Shown here: piece after piece, positions 55,154-63,947 of the stretch | Position numbering within the stretch: position 1 is the stretch's first letter | How the letters are laid out: each line of letters begins with the position of its first letter | Source: Muribaculaceae bacterium | GTDB taxonomy: Bacteria > Bacteroidota > Bacteroidia > Bacteroidales > Muribaculaceae | Assembly: GCA_022510385.1 (NCBI GenBank) | Contig: JAFLTQ010000007.1 | Location: 54,757 to 118,756, forward strand | Direction of reading: 5' to 3' | Length of the DNA stretch: 64,000 bases | The notes under the pieces: generated by a model | The model's input: only the letters and a program-made list of their open reading frames with translations | Database searches by the model: none | Told to the model about the DNA's origin: nothing | Position numbers and translations under genes: made by a program

Positions 55154-56619
55154 GATGAAAACTTTAAAATACCAGCCACTATCATAGATCTAAGAGTCTT
55201 ATCAATAGATATCTTAGTATGAGATTCTATAAGTGATATTTTTAACTTATCAAAAAGGTACTTTCCAATATCTGGAAGTGTTGCTAATTTGACAGAATGA
55301 AGGTATTTTATAATATCTACTTTAATTCCTGATATTAAAATAGTGACAATCTTCATTAGCATAGGATCCGGAATACTAATACAGTATATGGTATTACCAT
55401 TCTTTAGTTGAGGGGATATTTTATCAGTTTTATTTCCTAAAAGGAGTATGGCCCTTTCATATGAAATTTCAGAAATACGAATTTTATCTGATAGTTCAAA
55501 ATAATATTTAGTCGACCACAAAGAATCTATTTCCCAAAGCCGATTGGTATTGGACTTTATCTCTCTTTCAATTTCTTGGGGATATTGGAGTAGACTCTGT
55601 GTCATCTGGTCAATTGTTATCTTCTCTCCAATAATAGGTGTACCTGCTTCATGAATATTTGTGTTGGAAACCTTTTCTTTTATATTGTATGTTGAATTAT
55701 AAATATTCCATTCTGGGAAATTTATAAGAGGTGATATGCCATTGTCATGACAAACTTTAGTTATACGATATCCTAATTCAGGATGAAGGTAATTGAGATA
55801 TTGGTTTACAAATACATATGAACTTATTTTTCGTTTTAAGTTAGCCAAAAGATGCATATAACCAGATTTGGTCGAATAAGTTAAATCCATAGGTAACCAA
55901 TCGAACCTTGTGCTGAGCATATCTCCTTCTGTGCAGAGTCCTATAGTTTTATGACATTCTTTTGCCATAAGATAAAAAAATAATTGTTCATAAATAGAAT
56001 TTACAAAACCGTCATTAAGTTTATGTAATATAGTTTTATTGTTATTTATGAAATGAAATATAGTTTGAATGTATTTTTGAATGAAAGAGATGTCATTCCC
56101 TCCGAGCACACCAGCATTAATTACTCTAAGTATGGGCTCATTCTTAAATTCTTTCCACACAAAGGGTGGAAGTTTACATTTATTTGAAATCAGTTTCTCT
56201 AAAGTTCGATGATTATACATTTGATCATCATATTCAATATTTTGTCCTATTATATCACTATTAAGTATGGAATCTGATAATTTTTCAAACATGAACCAAT
56301 CACAATCTACATGAAGAAATGGCTCCCGTTGTAACGAGTATGTATGTATTTTAGGGAGTGCCCAGAGATTACATCCACGATAACCTTCCATTAAGTCAGG
56401 AATCTCAATAATATTATCATATGGAATTTGAAATTGATCTATAATTAATTTTTTAACACGCTGATTGCAATATAAGGTTACCTCTTTGAAATGCTTTTTT
56501 AATAAAATACAACTCAAAGCCATGCTTTTCCAGTTCATGTCAGGAGATAAGAAACTCGCATTATCCAAAATGGGAGAATCATTATCCGCATAACTATAAA
56601 ATGTTTGTATAATTTTCAT
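55150..56619 (-). CDS. DUF6734 glycosyltransferase-like protein (first copy from the 3' side)
   Basis: This 489-residue protein begins MKIIQTFYSYADNDSP. A nucleotide-diphospho-sugar-like fold is suggested by LHVDCDWFMFE, with Asp105-x-Asp107 in the place of the metal-binding DxD of GT-A glycosyltransferases, and VINAGVLGGNDISFI further on. The C-terminal about 100 residues (PQLKNGNTIYCISIPDPML ... LRSMIVAGILKFSS) may be a separate helical or winged domain. It overlaps both neighbours by 4 nt (ATGA), so it is tightly coupled. The paralogous gene upstream aligns over its whole N-terminal half. The likely role is sugar addition to the peptide, by family resemblance only. Confidence 0.65.
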   Translation of the reverse strand: MKIIQTFYSYADNDSPILDNASFLSPDMNWKSMALSCILLKKHFKEVTLYCNQRVKKLIIDQFQIPYDNIIEIPDLMEGYRGCNLWALPKIHTYSLQREPFLHVDCDWFMFEKLSDSILNSDIIGQNIEYDDQMYNHRTLEKLISNKCKLPPFVWKEFKNEPILRVINAGVLGGNDISFIQKYIQTIFHFINNNKTILHKLNDGFVNSIYEQLFFYLMAKECHKTIGLCTEGDMLSTRFDWLPMDLTYSTKSGYMHLLANLKRKISSYVFVNQYLNYLHPELGYRITKVCHDNGISPLINFPEWNIYNSTYNIKEKVSNTNIHEAGTPIIGEKITIDQMTQSLLQYPQEIEREIKSNTNRLWEIDSLWSTKYYFELSDKIRISEISYERAILLLGNKTDKISPQLKNGNTIYCISIPDPMLMKIVTILISGIKVDIIKYLHSVKLATLPDIGKYLFDKLKISLIESHTKISIDKTLRSMIVAGILKFSS

Positions 56620-58055
56620 ACTTTAAAAGTTATTATGCCATCAAATAAGCATTGTTTAAGAAATGCAGAAATCTTAGTTATATTGTTATCAATCCTATTT
56701 CCTACAAAAAACTGATCTGTATTTTCTTGTTGTATAATTGATTCCAATAACTGAAATTTTTGTATAGGCCATATAAATTCATCAATCTTATTAAAAGTTG
56801 GATTATATACCTGAAGTACAATATTATCAGTGGACATTGTTGTTTTTTTGTTATATAAAAGCAAATTAATTAGAGAGGGTGTAACTTTCGAAATATTAAG
56901 ACAAGGACTTATTATTAGTTTGAATCCTTTAAGATTATTTCCTTGCCTGATTCTTTCAATTAAACGATTGTGTTCTATTTGAAGATTTAGATATATATGT
57001 CGATGTTGATTATATTTGTTTAATAATTTATTAGTTGATATTTCAAATTGCTTAATTTCATATAAATTCTCATCAGAAAGATTGAATAATTCTTTAAGTT
57101 TCTTACTACGAGAAAATACTTCATTTTTTTGGTCAATGCTATCTGATGATAGGAAATTAATTGTACTTTTAACTCCTAAATGATGACATACAGAAAGAAT
57201 TCTCTCATACATATGAGGGAAATCCTCCTGCATTTTATATGCGATAAATCGATTACACCTTATATTATCTTTATATTCCATGACATGCAGATATTTCAAT
57301 TCCCCTAATGATAGTATTTGAAATGGTACATGTGCTTCTTTCATATCAAAATCAGTTATCGGACGGCTATAGTATGTTTTAACTATTTTATTGTGTTTTT
57401 TGGTCATTCCATAGTAGAGCCATTGTTCAAAAACAACATTATATAAAAATCTTCTTTCGGATGATGATATTTGCAAAGCATTATTATCTATAAATGACTT
57501 TATTTCGGATAGATATTCTTGAATAAATGATAAATCGTTTCCTCCTAAAAGTCCAGCATTATAAGAATTGACAAAAATCCCCTCATAACAAGTTTTGATA
57601 TAATCAGGAATGTTAATTTTATCTTTTATTATTTGATTATACACATCTATATAAAATTTGGAATCTCGTTCCAAATGTTGTGCTACTAATGGAGCATCTT
57701 TTAGTTCTCGAGGTAACTGATCCCACATAAAAATATCATTATCAACATGTATAAAAGGATCCTTTTGATCCCTGTATGTTATAATTTTTGGCCAACAGTA
57801 AAACCAATCCGAGTATTCCTCCTTACTTTCAATTATATGATATTCATCATAAGGAAGATTAAATAGATTTTCAAAAAGGTGAACTATAGTTTCATTCCCA
57901 TAGAAAATCAAATTGTCTCCAGGATTAAATCGTTTTAAAAGAAGACAACTGTAGGCCATAGACAACCAATTGATTATGGGAGATAAATATCCTCCCTTAT
58001 AATTTAGATTATCAAGGGTTATATTTTTGTTGAAGTAAGTTTGAATTAAATTCAT
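56616..58055 (-). CDS. DUF6734 glycosyltransferase-like protein (second copy)
   Basis: A protein of 479 residues if the ATG at 58055 is used. An earlier in-frame ATG (58100) would overlap the rSAM gene and gives an unnatural N-terminus, and the paralogue starts at the equivalent MNLIQT/MKIIQT residue. FIHVDNDIFMWDQLP gives Asp105-Asn-Asp107 in exactly the same position as the paralogue's DxD, and NAGLLGGNDLSFIQEYLSEI matches its sister. The divergent C-terminal domain (about 370-479) may bind substrate. It starts 16 nt after the rSAM stop and ends overlapping its paralogue by 4 nt. Two different copies suggest two sugar positions or a heterodimer. Confidence 0.65.
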   Translation of the reverse strand: MNLIQTYFNKNITLDNLNYKGGYLSPIINWLSMAYSCLLLKRFNPGDNLIFYGNETIVHLFENLFNLPYDEYHIIESKEEYSDWFYCWPKIITYRDQKDPFIHVDNDIFMWDQLPRELKDAPLVAQHLERDSKFYIDVYNQIIKDKINIPDYIKTCYEGIFVNSYNAGLLGGNDLSFIQEYLSEIKSFIDNNALQISSSERRFLYNVVFEQWLYYGMTKKHNKIVKTYYSRPITDFDMKEAHVPFQILSLGELKYLHVMEYKDNIRCNRFIAYKMQEDFPHMYERILSVCHHLGVKSTINFLSSDSIDQKNEVFSRSKKLKELFNLSDENLYEIKQFEISTNKLLNKYNQHRHIYLNLQIEHNRLIERIRQGNNLKGFKLIISPCLNISKVTPSLINLLLYNKKTTMSTDNIVLQVYNPTFNKIDEFIWPIQKFQLLESIIQQENTDQFFVGNRIDNNITKISAFLKQCLFDGIITFKV

Positions 58056-58071
58056 GATAAAACAGGTTAGG

Positions 58072-59415
58072 CTAAACTCTATTTTTGGCAATAAAGTCAA
58101 GGAAAATTCGATCTTCTAAATTATAAACGAAGGTGGGACAACGTGGAGTTCCATCAACAAGGGCTAAAGGACATAGCCCTCCACATAAAGGATAAAATTT
58201 ACATTCATTGCATGGCGATATTTCACAATTCAAAAGACGTTTAGGAATATCTTTTAAAGAGCTTCGAATATGAGTATTTAATGTATTCTCAAGAACATTC
58301 CCTAACGTGAAACCCTTTTCATTGTAAAAGTCTGAATAAGATGTTTCAGAACAATCAAAGATGTTACCATCGGCATCATACATTTCTGCGTATTCGTCGG
58401 TTCCCAGACATTGATAGGGTAATGCACGATGTGGTAGAATTCCTACTATAAAGTCATTTTCAATCATATAAGCAATGTGATTAGTCGAATATTCTCCTAA
58501 TAACTTACGCCCTTCTTCACTACCTGCACCGTTATTTGACCATGATACAACAGCAGTGGTATAAAATAATATTTTACGTTGAAGTTGATTCTCTACGAAT
58601 AATTTCAAAAGAGGGAATACTCCTTCTACATTTCTTTCATCGACATTACATCTTACGCTTATGGGACATAGATTAAAATCATAGTTTTCAGAAGACACAA
58701 TCTTTACAAGATTTTTAAATATCATATCAAAAGAACCTTTTCCGTTGCATGTAAAGCGTCGTTTATCATGGTATTCTTTACTCCCGTCAAGAGTTATCTC
58801 GATTCTTCTAATATTAAAAGAATCCTTTAATTTCCTATAAATGGCTGGAGACAAAGCATATCCATTGGTAGTAATGTGGCCCAGATATTGAATTCCATGA
58901 GCTTTTGCAATAGCTTTTAGACGAATATTAAGAATGCTCATATTCTTTAGCGCGCAAAGTGGTTCTCCTCCAAACCATCCGATTTCAAGTGTCTTGAACT
59001 TTACCTGATTTAACTTATTTTCGACCCTTTTGATGATAGCATCTATATGTCGATTATCCAAAAATTTTTTAGAATGGCGCTGACCACAATAATCACAGGC
59101 AAGTTGACAAAAAGCAGTAGGTTGAATTGAAATATACAATCGATCTTTCTTGACATTAGACATTCCCACTTTATTTTCATTATTAATTGCCTTAAGTTCA
59201 TCTTCTGATGCGGGAACTATTACCTTTGTCAAAAGTAGGGTTTTAAGAATTGAAGGAGATAAATATTCGAATTGATTATTTACAACTTTATGAAATGTGT
59301 CATTAGAGACAAAAATGTTTTTTCCCGTTCTCCCAGAAAAAATGAGGCAAACATTTGCTCCATTTGGTAGATTCCTTAATACTGGAAATATGTATTTTGA
59401 TTTCTTGTATTTCAT
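58072..59415 (-). CDS. Radical SAM/SPASM peptide maturase
   Basis: This 447-residue enzyme has the CxxxCxxC iron-sulfur motif CQLACDYC at residues 103-110 and the GGEP-type glycine loop (GWFGGEPLCA). C-terminal SPASM/twitch cysteines are seen in FDCSETSY and in CNECKFYPLCGGLCPLAL. It also has an N-terminal extension of about 90 residues, which could bind the leader. Such enzymes make carbon-sulfur or carbon-carbon links in RiPP cores. It follows the precursor gene by about 95 nt, beyond a strong hairpin, and precedes two DUF6734 genes. The GG-leader precursor and exporter place it in the class of Bacteroidales GG-type radical SAM systems; the linkage type is unknown. Confidence 0.85.
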   Translation of the reverse strand: MKYKKSKYIFPVLRNLPNGANVCLIFSGRTGKNIFVSNDTFHKVVNNQFEYLSPSILKTLLLTKVIVPASEDELKAINNENKVGMSNVKKDRLYISIQPTAFCQLACDYCGQRHSKKFLDNRHIDAIIKRVENKLNQVKFKTLEIGWFGGEPLCALKNMSILNIRLKAIAKAHGIQYLGHITTNGYALSPAIYRKLKDSFNIRRIEITLDGSKEYHDKRRFTCNGKGSFDMIFKNLVKIVSSENYDFNLCPISVRCNVDERNVEGVFPLLKLFVENQLQRKILFYTTAVVSWSNNGAGSEEGRKLLGEYSTNHIAYMIENDFIVGILPHRALPYQCLGTDEYAEMYDADGNIFDCSETSYSDFYNEKGFTLGNVLENTLNTHIRSSLKDIPKRLLNCEISPCNECKFYPLCGGLCPLALVDGTPRCPTFVYNLEDRIFLDFIAKNRV

Positions 59416-59433
59416 AGAAATATATTTTTAAAA

Positions 59434-59491
59434 AAAGTATGTCAGCTATTTTTTAATGTCAATTCTGTTTGACACACAGCTGACATACTTT
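59434..59491 (-). terminator. Long hairpin between precursor and radical SAM genes, candidate attenuator
   Basis: AAAGTATGTCAGCT (59434-59447) and AGCTGACATACTTT (59478-59491) are a perfect 14-bp inverted repeat. A smaller inner repeat TGTCAA...TTGACA (59457-59462, 59469-59474) is nested in the 30-nt loop. It starts about 19 nt past the precursor stop and lies about 18 nt before the rSAM start, so partial termination would give excess precursor transcript over enzyme transcript. Confidence 0.65.
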
Positions 59492-59509
59492 ATTTAACTA
59501 GTTTGATAT

Positions 59510-59671
59510 TTAGGCGCAGTTTCCAAATGAGCAATTGTTATAATTGCCAAAGCAAACGAATTTGCCACCATAAATATCATCGGCCTTTTCATCGTCAAGA
59601 ACAATGCACTCGTCATTAAGATGTTCTAGACTTAAGGTCTCTGTCAATTTGGATAAACTTTTGTTTTCCAT
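59510..59671 (-). CDS. GG-leader RiPP precursor peptide
   Basis: This 53-residue peptide is too short for ordinary ORF tracking. An acidic leader (residues 1-36, containing LSKLTETLSLEHLNDECIV) ends with GG at 35-36. The predicted core is KFVCFGNYNNCSFGNCA, 17 residues with three cysteines (40, 47, 52) and a repeated FGN. The double-glycine cut site fits the C39 exporter encoded four genes later. Radical SAM/SPASM, two glycosyltransferase-like proteins and an ABC exporter follow in the same direction, so this is the substrate of that cluster. The three cysteines are the likely thioether donors; two asparagine-rich stretches could be glycosylated. Confidence 0.8.
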   Translation of the reverse strand: MENKSLSKLTETLSLEHLNDECIVLDDEKADDIYGGKFVCFGNYNNCSFGNCA

Positions 59672-59762
59672 AATGATTTGAACAGATTAGATGTTGTTAT
59701 TTCCTACTCTTTTAAAGATTTTCGGATTCCTCTTTGTTTATAAATAGTTTTGAGAATTATTT

Positions 59763-60088
59763 TTACTGACAAACTTTAAAAGTCGTTTTCTTACCGTTTA
59801 TACAAAGCGTTACTTTTGGATTGGAGAATTGAGTTATATAGGGAAATTCGAGGGTCACAGTGGCCACGCCGTTTTCAACGGTTGTACGGATTGATGTTGC
59901 ATTATATTCCTTACCAAACCAAGAAGGAATAAGTTTTACGTCAGTAACACTATAAGTGTTTCCTGCCTTATCATCTGTGAAGACAATAGTCACTTTATTG
60001 TCATGGTTGTTAAAACTCTGACAATGTGGTTTTGCGTAGGTTATTCCGCAGACCAAAAAAGTACGAATGAAATAATAATAGGTTTCAT
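59763..60088 (-). pseudogene. Small secreted protein interrupted by a frameshift in its signal peptide
   Basis: From ATG 60088 the frame codes MKPIIISFVLFW and stops. With one extra T in the T6 run (plus-strand A6 at 60055-60060) it would continue as MKPIIISFVLFLVCGITYAKPHCQ, a classical signal peptide, into the open frame ending at 59763. The mature protein would be about 90 residues, beta-rich, with three cysteines. It lies between the outer-membrane gene and the precursor gene. The missing base may be a real mutation, a phase-variable tract, or an assembly error; the conserved frame afterwards argues for recent damage or error. Without it, a weak TTG start at 60056 would make an unexported form. 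Confidence 0.65.
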
Positions 60089-60102
60089 GTTATTAAGTTT
60101 TA

Positions 60103-62406
60103 TTAAAATCGGTTTATCTCATTTGTTCCGGCACCTTGTCCCTTGTATCTGTCACGAGAAGAATTAAAGGTATATTGCAGGGTAAGTATGAATGTACGGT
60201 TATTTGTTGTATTGAACCGATGTATTGTTACATCCTTGTTCAACAACGTGACATTACGGTTGCTCTTGTTAAAGATGTCGTTTGCCTCTAAAGTTAAACT
60301 AAACTTATTATTGAAAAATGCTTTATAGAGCTTGACATTGAGATATGACGAGGAAGACTGTTTCGTATTATCATCATTACCTCCACTCATCCACTGCATA
60401 TCCACATTCATCCAAATATCATAGGGAAGATGAATGGCGTTCTGGAACTGTATAAGTCCAACAGGATTATTCAAACTCATTCGACCAGTCGAATAATCAA
60501 TGGAAAGCCGTTGCTTCATTATGCCGACATTTACTTTCGGTTGCCAGACACCAACTGTGAACTGTGCACCTGCAAATGCCTGAAGAGTCTGAATTTTTGG
60601 GAAATTTGCCATAGTTATAAGTTTGACCTCTGCATCATCTGCATAAGGATAGGTTGTGTTCATTATTGGGTCTTTCTTATAGGTGTATGTTATCTCTCCA
60701 AAGAACTGGCGCCATGCTCCCATAAGCTCGACTGAATTTATCTTTTCCGGCTTTAGGAATGGATTACCACTTTCCAGGGTGAAACGGTTGATATAATCCA
60801 CCGTACCGTCAAGATCTGCATAACTTGGACGTTGAGTTTTATGTGTATAACTCAATGATAACTGCACGTTTTTTATCATTGTTGACAGTGATAGCGAAGG
60901 AAACAGATTATTATAGGTCTTGCTCTGATCTTCCTTTCTCTGTCCATTTTCAAGATATTCAAATTTTATATGTTCATACCGCAAACCAACGCCTATATTG
61001 AATTGTCCGAAAGTCTGACCGATTTCCACAAATCCGGCAATATTATTCTCGTCAACTCTTGAATTAGCATCGCCAACCAAAGAAGAATCAGTATTGTAAT
61101 CAGATGAGAAACGCGATGAAGTGTATTCTTCTCCGAATTCAATGCCACCTTTCCAAAAAGGATAGCTGAAGATGAGTTTTTCAGCCAACAATCGGCTTCT
61201 GCTTACTCCGATTGAATTTACAAACGAATTATCCTGAGTATCACTAATTTCGTTGTTAAACATTGAATTACAGTTTTTTCGCCACATATAATCCATGTTG
61301 AAGTCTATACCTAACATGCCGATTTCTCCATTATAATACATGTTGGCATGATGTTTGGGTAGCGTATTATTTTTGCTGTTGCCAAATATTGTGATATTGT
61401 CGTATGGCTCTCCATCAGACAACACACGGCTTTTTCCTATGTATTCAGACTTTTGTTTGGTGAATCCATTGGAGTAATAAGCTCCTATCGAATGGCTATC
61501 GTTGAACATATACGAAAAACCTGCTTTACCGAAAAACTCATTAGTCCTCATGAAACCGTCTTGGGTCAGGAATTGATTCCATACCGTTGATGATTGAGTC
61601 AGCATATCAACGCAGTTACTGCTTTGGAATTTTCCTCCTATATATCCGAAATTGCCGAATATTTCCAGTCCACCGGTTCGGAATTTTAAATTAGCCTGAT
61701 CTACAGTGCGGAAATATTTTTGCATAATGCCTTGTGCTCGAAGAGTCCCACTGAAACCATCTCCCTGCGGACGTTTTGTACGTATACGTATTACTGCTTT
61801 GACAGAGGCATCGTATTTAGCCCCGGGGTTGGTTATGACTTCCACATTCTTGATGTCCGCCGAATTTAACTGGGATAGTTGGTTAAGGTCCTGTATTTCC
61901 CTGCCATTTATATAAATAGCCGGAGAGCCTTTGCCGAAGACTTCAAAATTACCGTCTCTACCAAGCACCATAGGAACTTGTGTAAGCACATCATTGGCAG
62001 TGCCGGCATGTTCGAGTTGAGATCCTGCCACGTTGGTAACAAGGGCATCTCCTTTGATAGAGGTAACAGGGCGGTTAGATTTTACCACTACCTCTCTGAG
62101 CATTATGCTTTCGGGATTAAGAGTTATTATACCAAAATTTCCTGTCGAGGGAATATTAAGGGTCTGAGTAGTATAACCAATAGACGACACCTTCAAGAAT
62201 TTAGGGTTAACTTGTTTCTCATTGAATAGAAAAACACCATTTTCATCAGTTACAGTACCGGTTATATAGGTTGAATCGGCTTTCAGTAGAACCACGTTCA
62301 CAAAATCAAGAGGTGAATTGTTTTCGTCCACGATTTTACCTGTTATATTCTGTGCCATTGTTGATGCTGTAGCCATTGCAGCAACAATTAAAGAGAATCC
62401 TGTTTT
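60103..62406 (-). CDS. Outer-membrane beta-barrel (TonB-receptor-like) protein of the RiPP cluster
   Basis: A protein of 767 residues starting at ATG 62406, which gives a signal peptide (MKTGFSLIVAAMATASTMAQ); an upstream in-frame ATG (62544) would add 46 residues with no export sense. Residues about 21-105 are a CarboxypepD-regulatory-like domain (ITGKIVDENNSPLDFVNVVLLKADSTYI). Residues about 110-215 are a plug-like domain (VTNVAGSQLEHAGTANDVLTQVPMVLGRDGNFEVFGKGSPAIYING). A barrel of the OMP_b-brl_3 type makes up the rest. It is the first gene of the minus-strand RiPP cluster, under a paired-arm promoter, and probably lets the peptide or its target cross the outer membrane. Substrate unknown. 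Confidence 0.8.
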   Translation of the reverse strand, partial: KTGFSLIVAAMATASTMAQNITGKIVDENNSPLDFVNVVLLKADSTYITGTVTDENGVFLFNEKQVNPKFLKVSSIGYTTQTLNIPSTGNFGIITLNPESIMLREVVVKSNRPVTSIKGDALVTNVAGSQLEHAGTANDVLTQVPMVLGRDGNFEVFGKGSPAIYINGREIQDLNQLSQLNSADIKNVEVITNPGAKYDASVKAVIRIRTKRPQGDGFSGTLRAQGIMQKYFRTVDQANLKFRTGGLEIFGNFGYIGGKFQSSNCVDMLTQSSTVWNQFLTQDGFMRTNEFFGKAGFSYMFNDSHSIGAYYSNGFTKQKSEYIGKSRVLSDGEPYDNITIFGNSKNNTLPKHHANMYYNGEIGMLGIDFNMDYMWRKNCNSMFNNEISDTQDNSFVNSIGVSRSRLLAEKLIFSYPFWKGGIEFGEEYTSSRFSSDYNTDSSLVGDANSRVDENNIAGFVEIGQTFGQFNIGVGLRYEHIKFEYLENGQRKEDQSKTYNNLFPSLSLSTMIKNVQLSLSYTHKTQRPSYADLDGTVDYINRFTLESGNPFLKPEKINSVELMGAWRQFFGEITYTYKKDPIMNTTYPYADDAEVKLITMANFPKIQTLQAFAGAQFTVGVWQPKVNVGIMKQRLSIDYSTGRMSLNNPVGLIQFQNAIHLPYDIWMNVDMQWMSGGNDDNTKQSSSSYLNVKLYKAFFNNKFSLTLEANDIFNKSNRNVTLLNKDVTIHRFNTTNNRTFILTLQYTFNSSRDRYKGQGAGTNEINRF

Positions 62407-62435
62407 CATATTAATGTACTTACTATTTTCTGAAG

Positions 62436-62517
62436 CGAAATTAATATTGTAATTATTTTCATTAACTACACAAAAGGGTAATTCTCCGATTTTAAGGTTA
62501 TTTATACCCTTTTGTGT
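62436..62517 (-). promoter_or_regulatory. Promoter of the outer-membrane gene with paired inverted arms
   Basis: Read on the minus strand: arm ACACAAAAGGGTA (plus-strand complement 62505-62517), 24 bp, inverted arm (62468-62480, plus strand ACACAAAAGGGTA), 24 bp, then the box TAATTTCG at 62443-62436. Geometry is identical to the promoters at 17567 and 18311. The start codon is at 62406, about 30 bp after the box. Both arms share the GT-to-GG change, so this copy has kept its symmetry by co-variation. Confidence 0.75.
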
Positions 62518-63253
62518 AGAAAGTTTATATGTGTTATGATGCAATGAGAAGGGAAAAATACCATTGATAAATTAGGATAGATCTTTCTATACTGAATTTG
62601 TCTCTGATACAATGTAAATGAGCGAATTTCCTCACTGTCGTAACTTGATATTAAAGGAGTTCATAACCCTTAGATGATGTCATTTTGTTTATGCAATCAT
62701 AGGGCTGTTGTCTTCTTAAAGTATAAATACCACAGCAAAGTCATAAATTACGTGAATAAAGGGATTGTAGAAATGCCGTAGGTAGAATCAATAGTAAAAC
62801 GGCACAATTTACAAAAGGATATTGTAGGATTATCCTCCAAATTATTACATAGAGTTGTGTGGAAAATTTTCTTCAAAAGCATGCGAGTCTGGGAGTCCGA
62901 ACAGAACTCTCTTATACTAACCACAATTTTCTTCTTTATTACTAACTAACTTTTATATATGACAAATCTCTTGAATGTAATAGTTCCTTAATGTAAATAT
63001 TCTCTATTATCAAATGTTTTGGCTGTTTGTTCTAATGAATGATGTTATATATCTTTGTCACCATGAATCGGCAATTATCAAGAAGTTGATAAATCCCGAT
63101 TTAAGAAAGAATAGTTATTACATGACTAAATAACTTTTCCCAAATTTGAGAAGGTTTTAAAATTTTTCGGGCTAAGTTATTTGAACCTATTCTACAAGAG
63201 AGACATAAAAAGATATTTCAAGAATTTTTAACCTTGAATATTTCGATTTTTAA
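62518..63253. other. Gene-free region upstream of the RiPP cluster
   Basis: About 0.7 kb with no ORF that looks like a gene. It contains the short palindromic string GGATTATCC near 62829. Its right end is where the 5'-truncated kinase-like frame begins. Confidence 0.5.
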
Positions 63254-63547
63254 ATATTATTTCAGAATACAGAAAATTGGCTGAAAAATGCCGACACCAT
63301 ATTCTTCTTTGACCTTCCGGAAGATGTCTGTCTTGAAGGAGCGAACCAAAGATTGGGTAAAAAGAGAGACGACAATCCTGTCTATGAAACAGAATTGAAT
63401 GATAGTTTAAAGGAAAGAATATTGACATTCAGGATATTCAATACACCATACATCGAAGATTTATTAGATGATTTTGAGGGTAAAATCATTAGGTTTCATT
63501 CCAGAGAAGAGATAGAAAACTGGCTCAGGAAAGATGGGAAAGTATGA
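63254..63547 (+). pseudogene. 3' fragment of an adenylate-kinase-like (FlaR/topology modulation-type) gene
   Basis: The frame is open from 63254 (stop TAA at 63251) and reads as the C-terminal half of a P-loop kinase. NADTIFFFDLPEDVCLEGANQRLGKKRDDN and IIRFHSREEIENWL resemble the LID and C-terminal parts of DNA topology modulation (FlaR-like) proteins. The Walker A half is missing, and no ATG precedes; the annotated start would have to be a TTG at 63353. It overlaps the YolD-like gene by 14 nt. It probably marks the edge of a recombination event. Confidence 0.6.
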
Positions 63548-63944
63548 CGATATAATCAATCTGCCACATCATGTTAGCGATTACCATAAGCCTATGCCTA
63601 TGGCAAACCGGGCTGCACAGTTTGCTCCATTTGCAGCCTTATCCGGATATGAAGATGCAATTTACGAAACCTCAAGACTCACGGAAGCCTTCAAAGAATT
63701 GTCAGATGATGAGAAGAATCTGTTATCCCGAAAGCTTAATTATGCCATAGAAAATCTTTCTCTAACTGAGATTACATACTTTGTTCCGGACAAAACCAAA
63801 GCCGGTGGCTCCTATAAAAGTATCACTGGAAGGATAAAAAAGTGGGATGAATTTGATAATACTCTTGTTTTGAGAGATGGCAAAATCATTCGGATTGACC
63901 TCATTTCTGAAATCAACCTCAAGGATAACAATATAGATTTTTAG
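63534..63944 (+). CDS. YolD-like protein
   Basis: This 136-residue protein contains KYDDIINLPHHVSDYHKPMPMANRAAQFAPFAALSGYEDAI, the start of the YolD-like family, followed by an LSDDEKN...L segment and a beta-rich end (GRIKKWDEFDNTLVL). YolD-like proteins are commonly encoded beside Y-family DNA polymerases and act with them in translesion synthesis. The polymerase gene is not in the window. It overlaps the kinase fragment by 14 nt. Start ATG is at 63534; there is no alternative. Confidence 0.8.
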   Translation: MGKYDDIINLPHHVSDYHKPMPMANRAAQFAPFAALSGYEDAIYETSRLTEAFKELSDDEKNLLSRKLNYAIENLSLTEITYFVPDKTKAGGSYKSITGRIKKWDEFDNTLVLRDGKIIRIDLISEINLKDNNIDF

Positions 63945-63947
63945 ATG

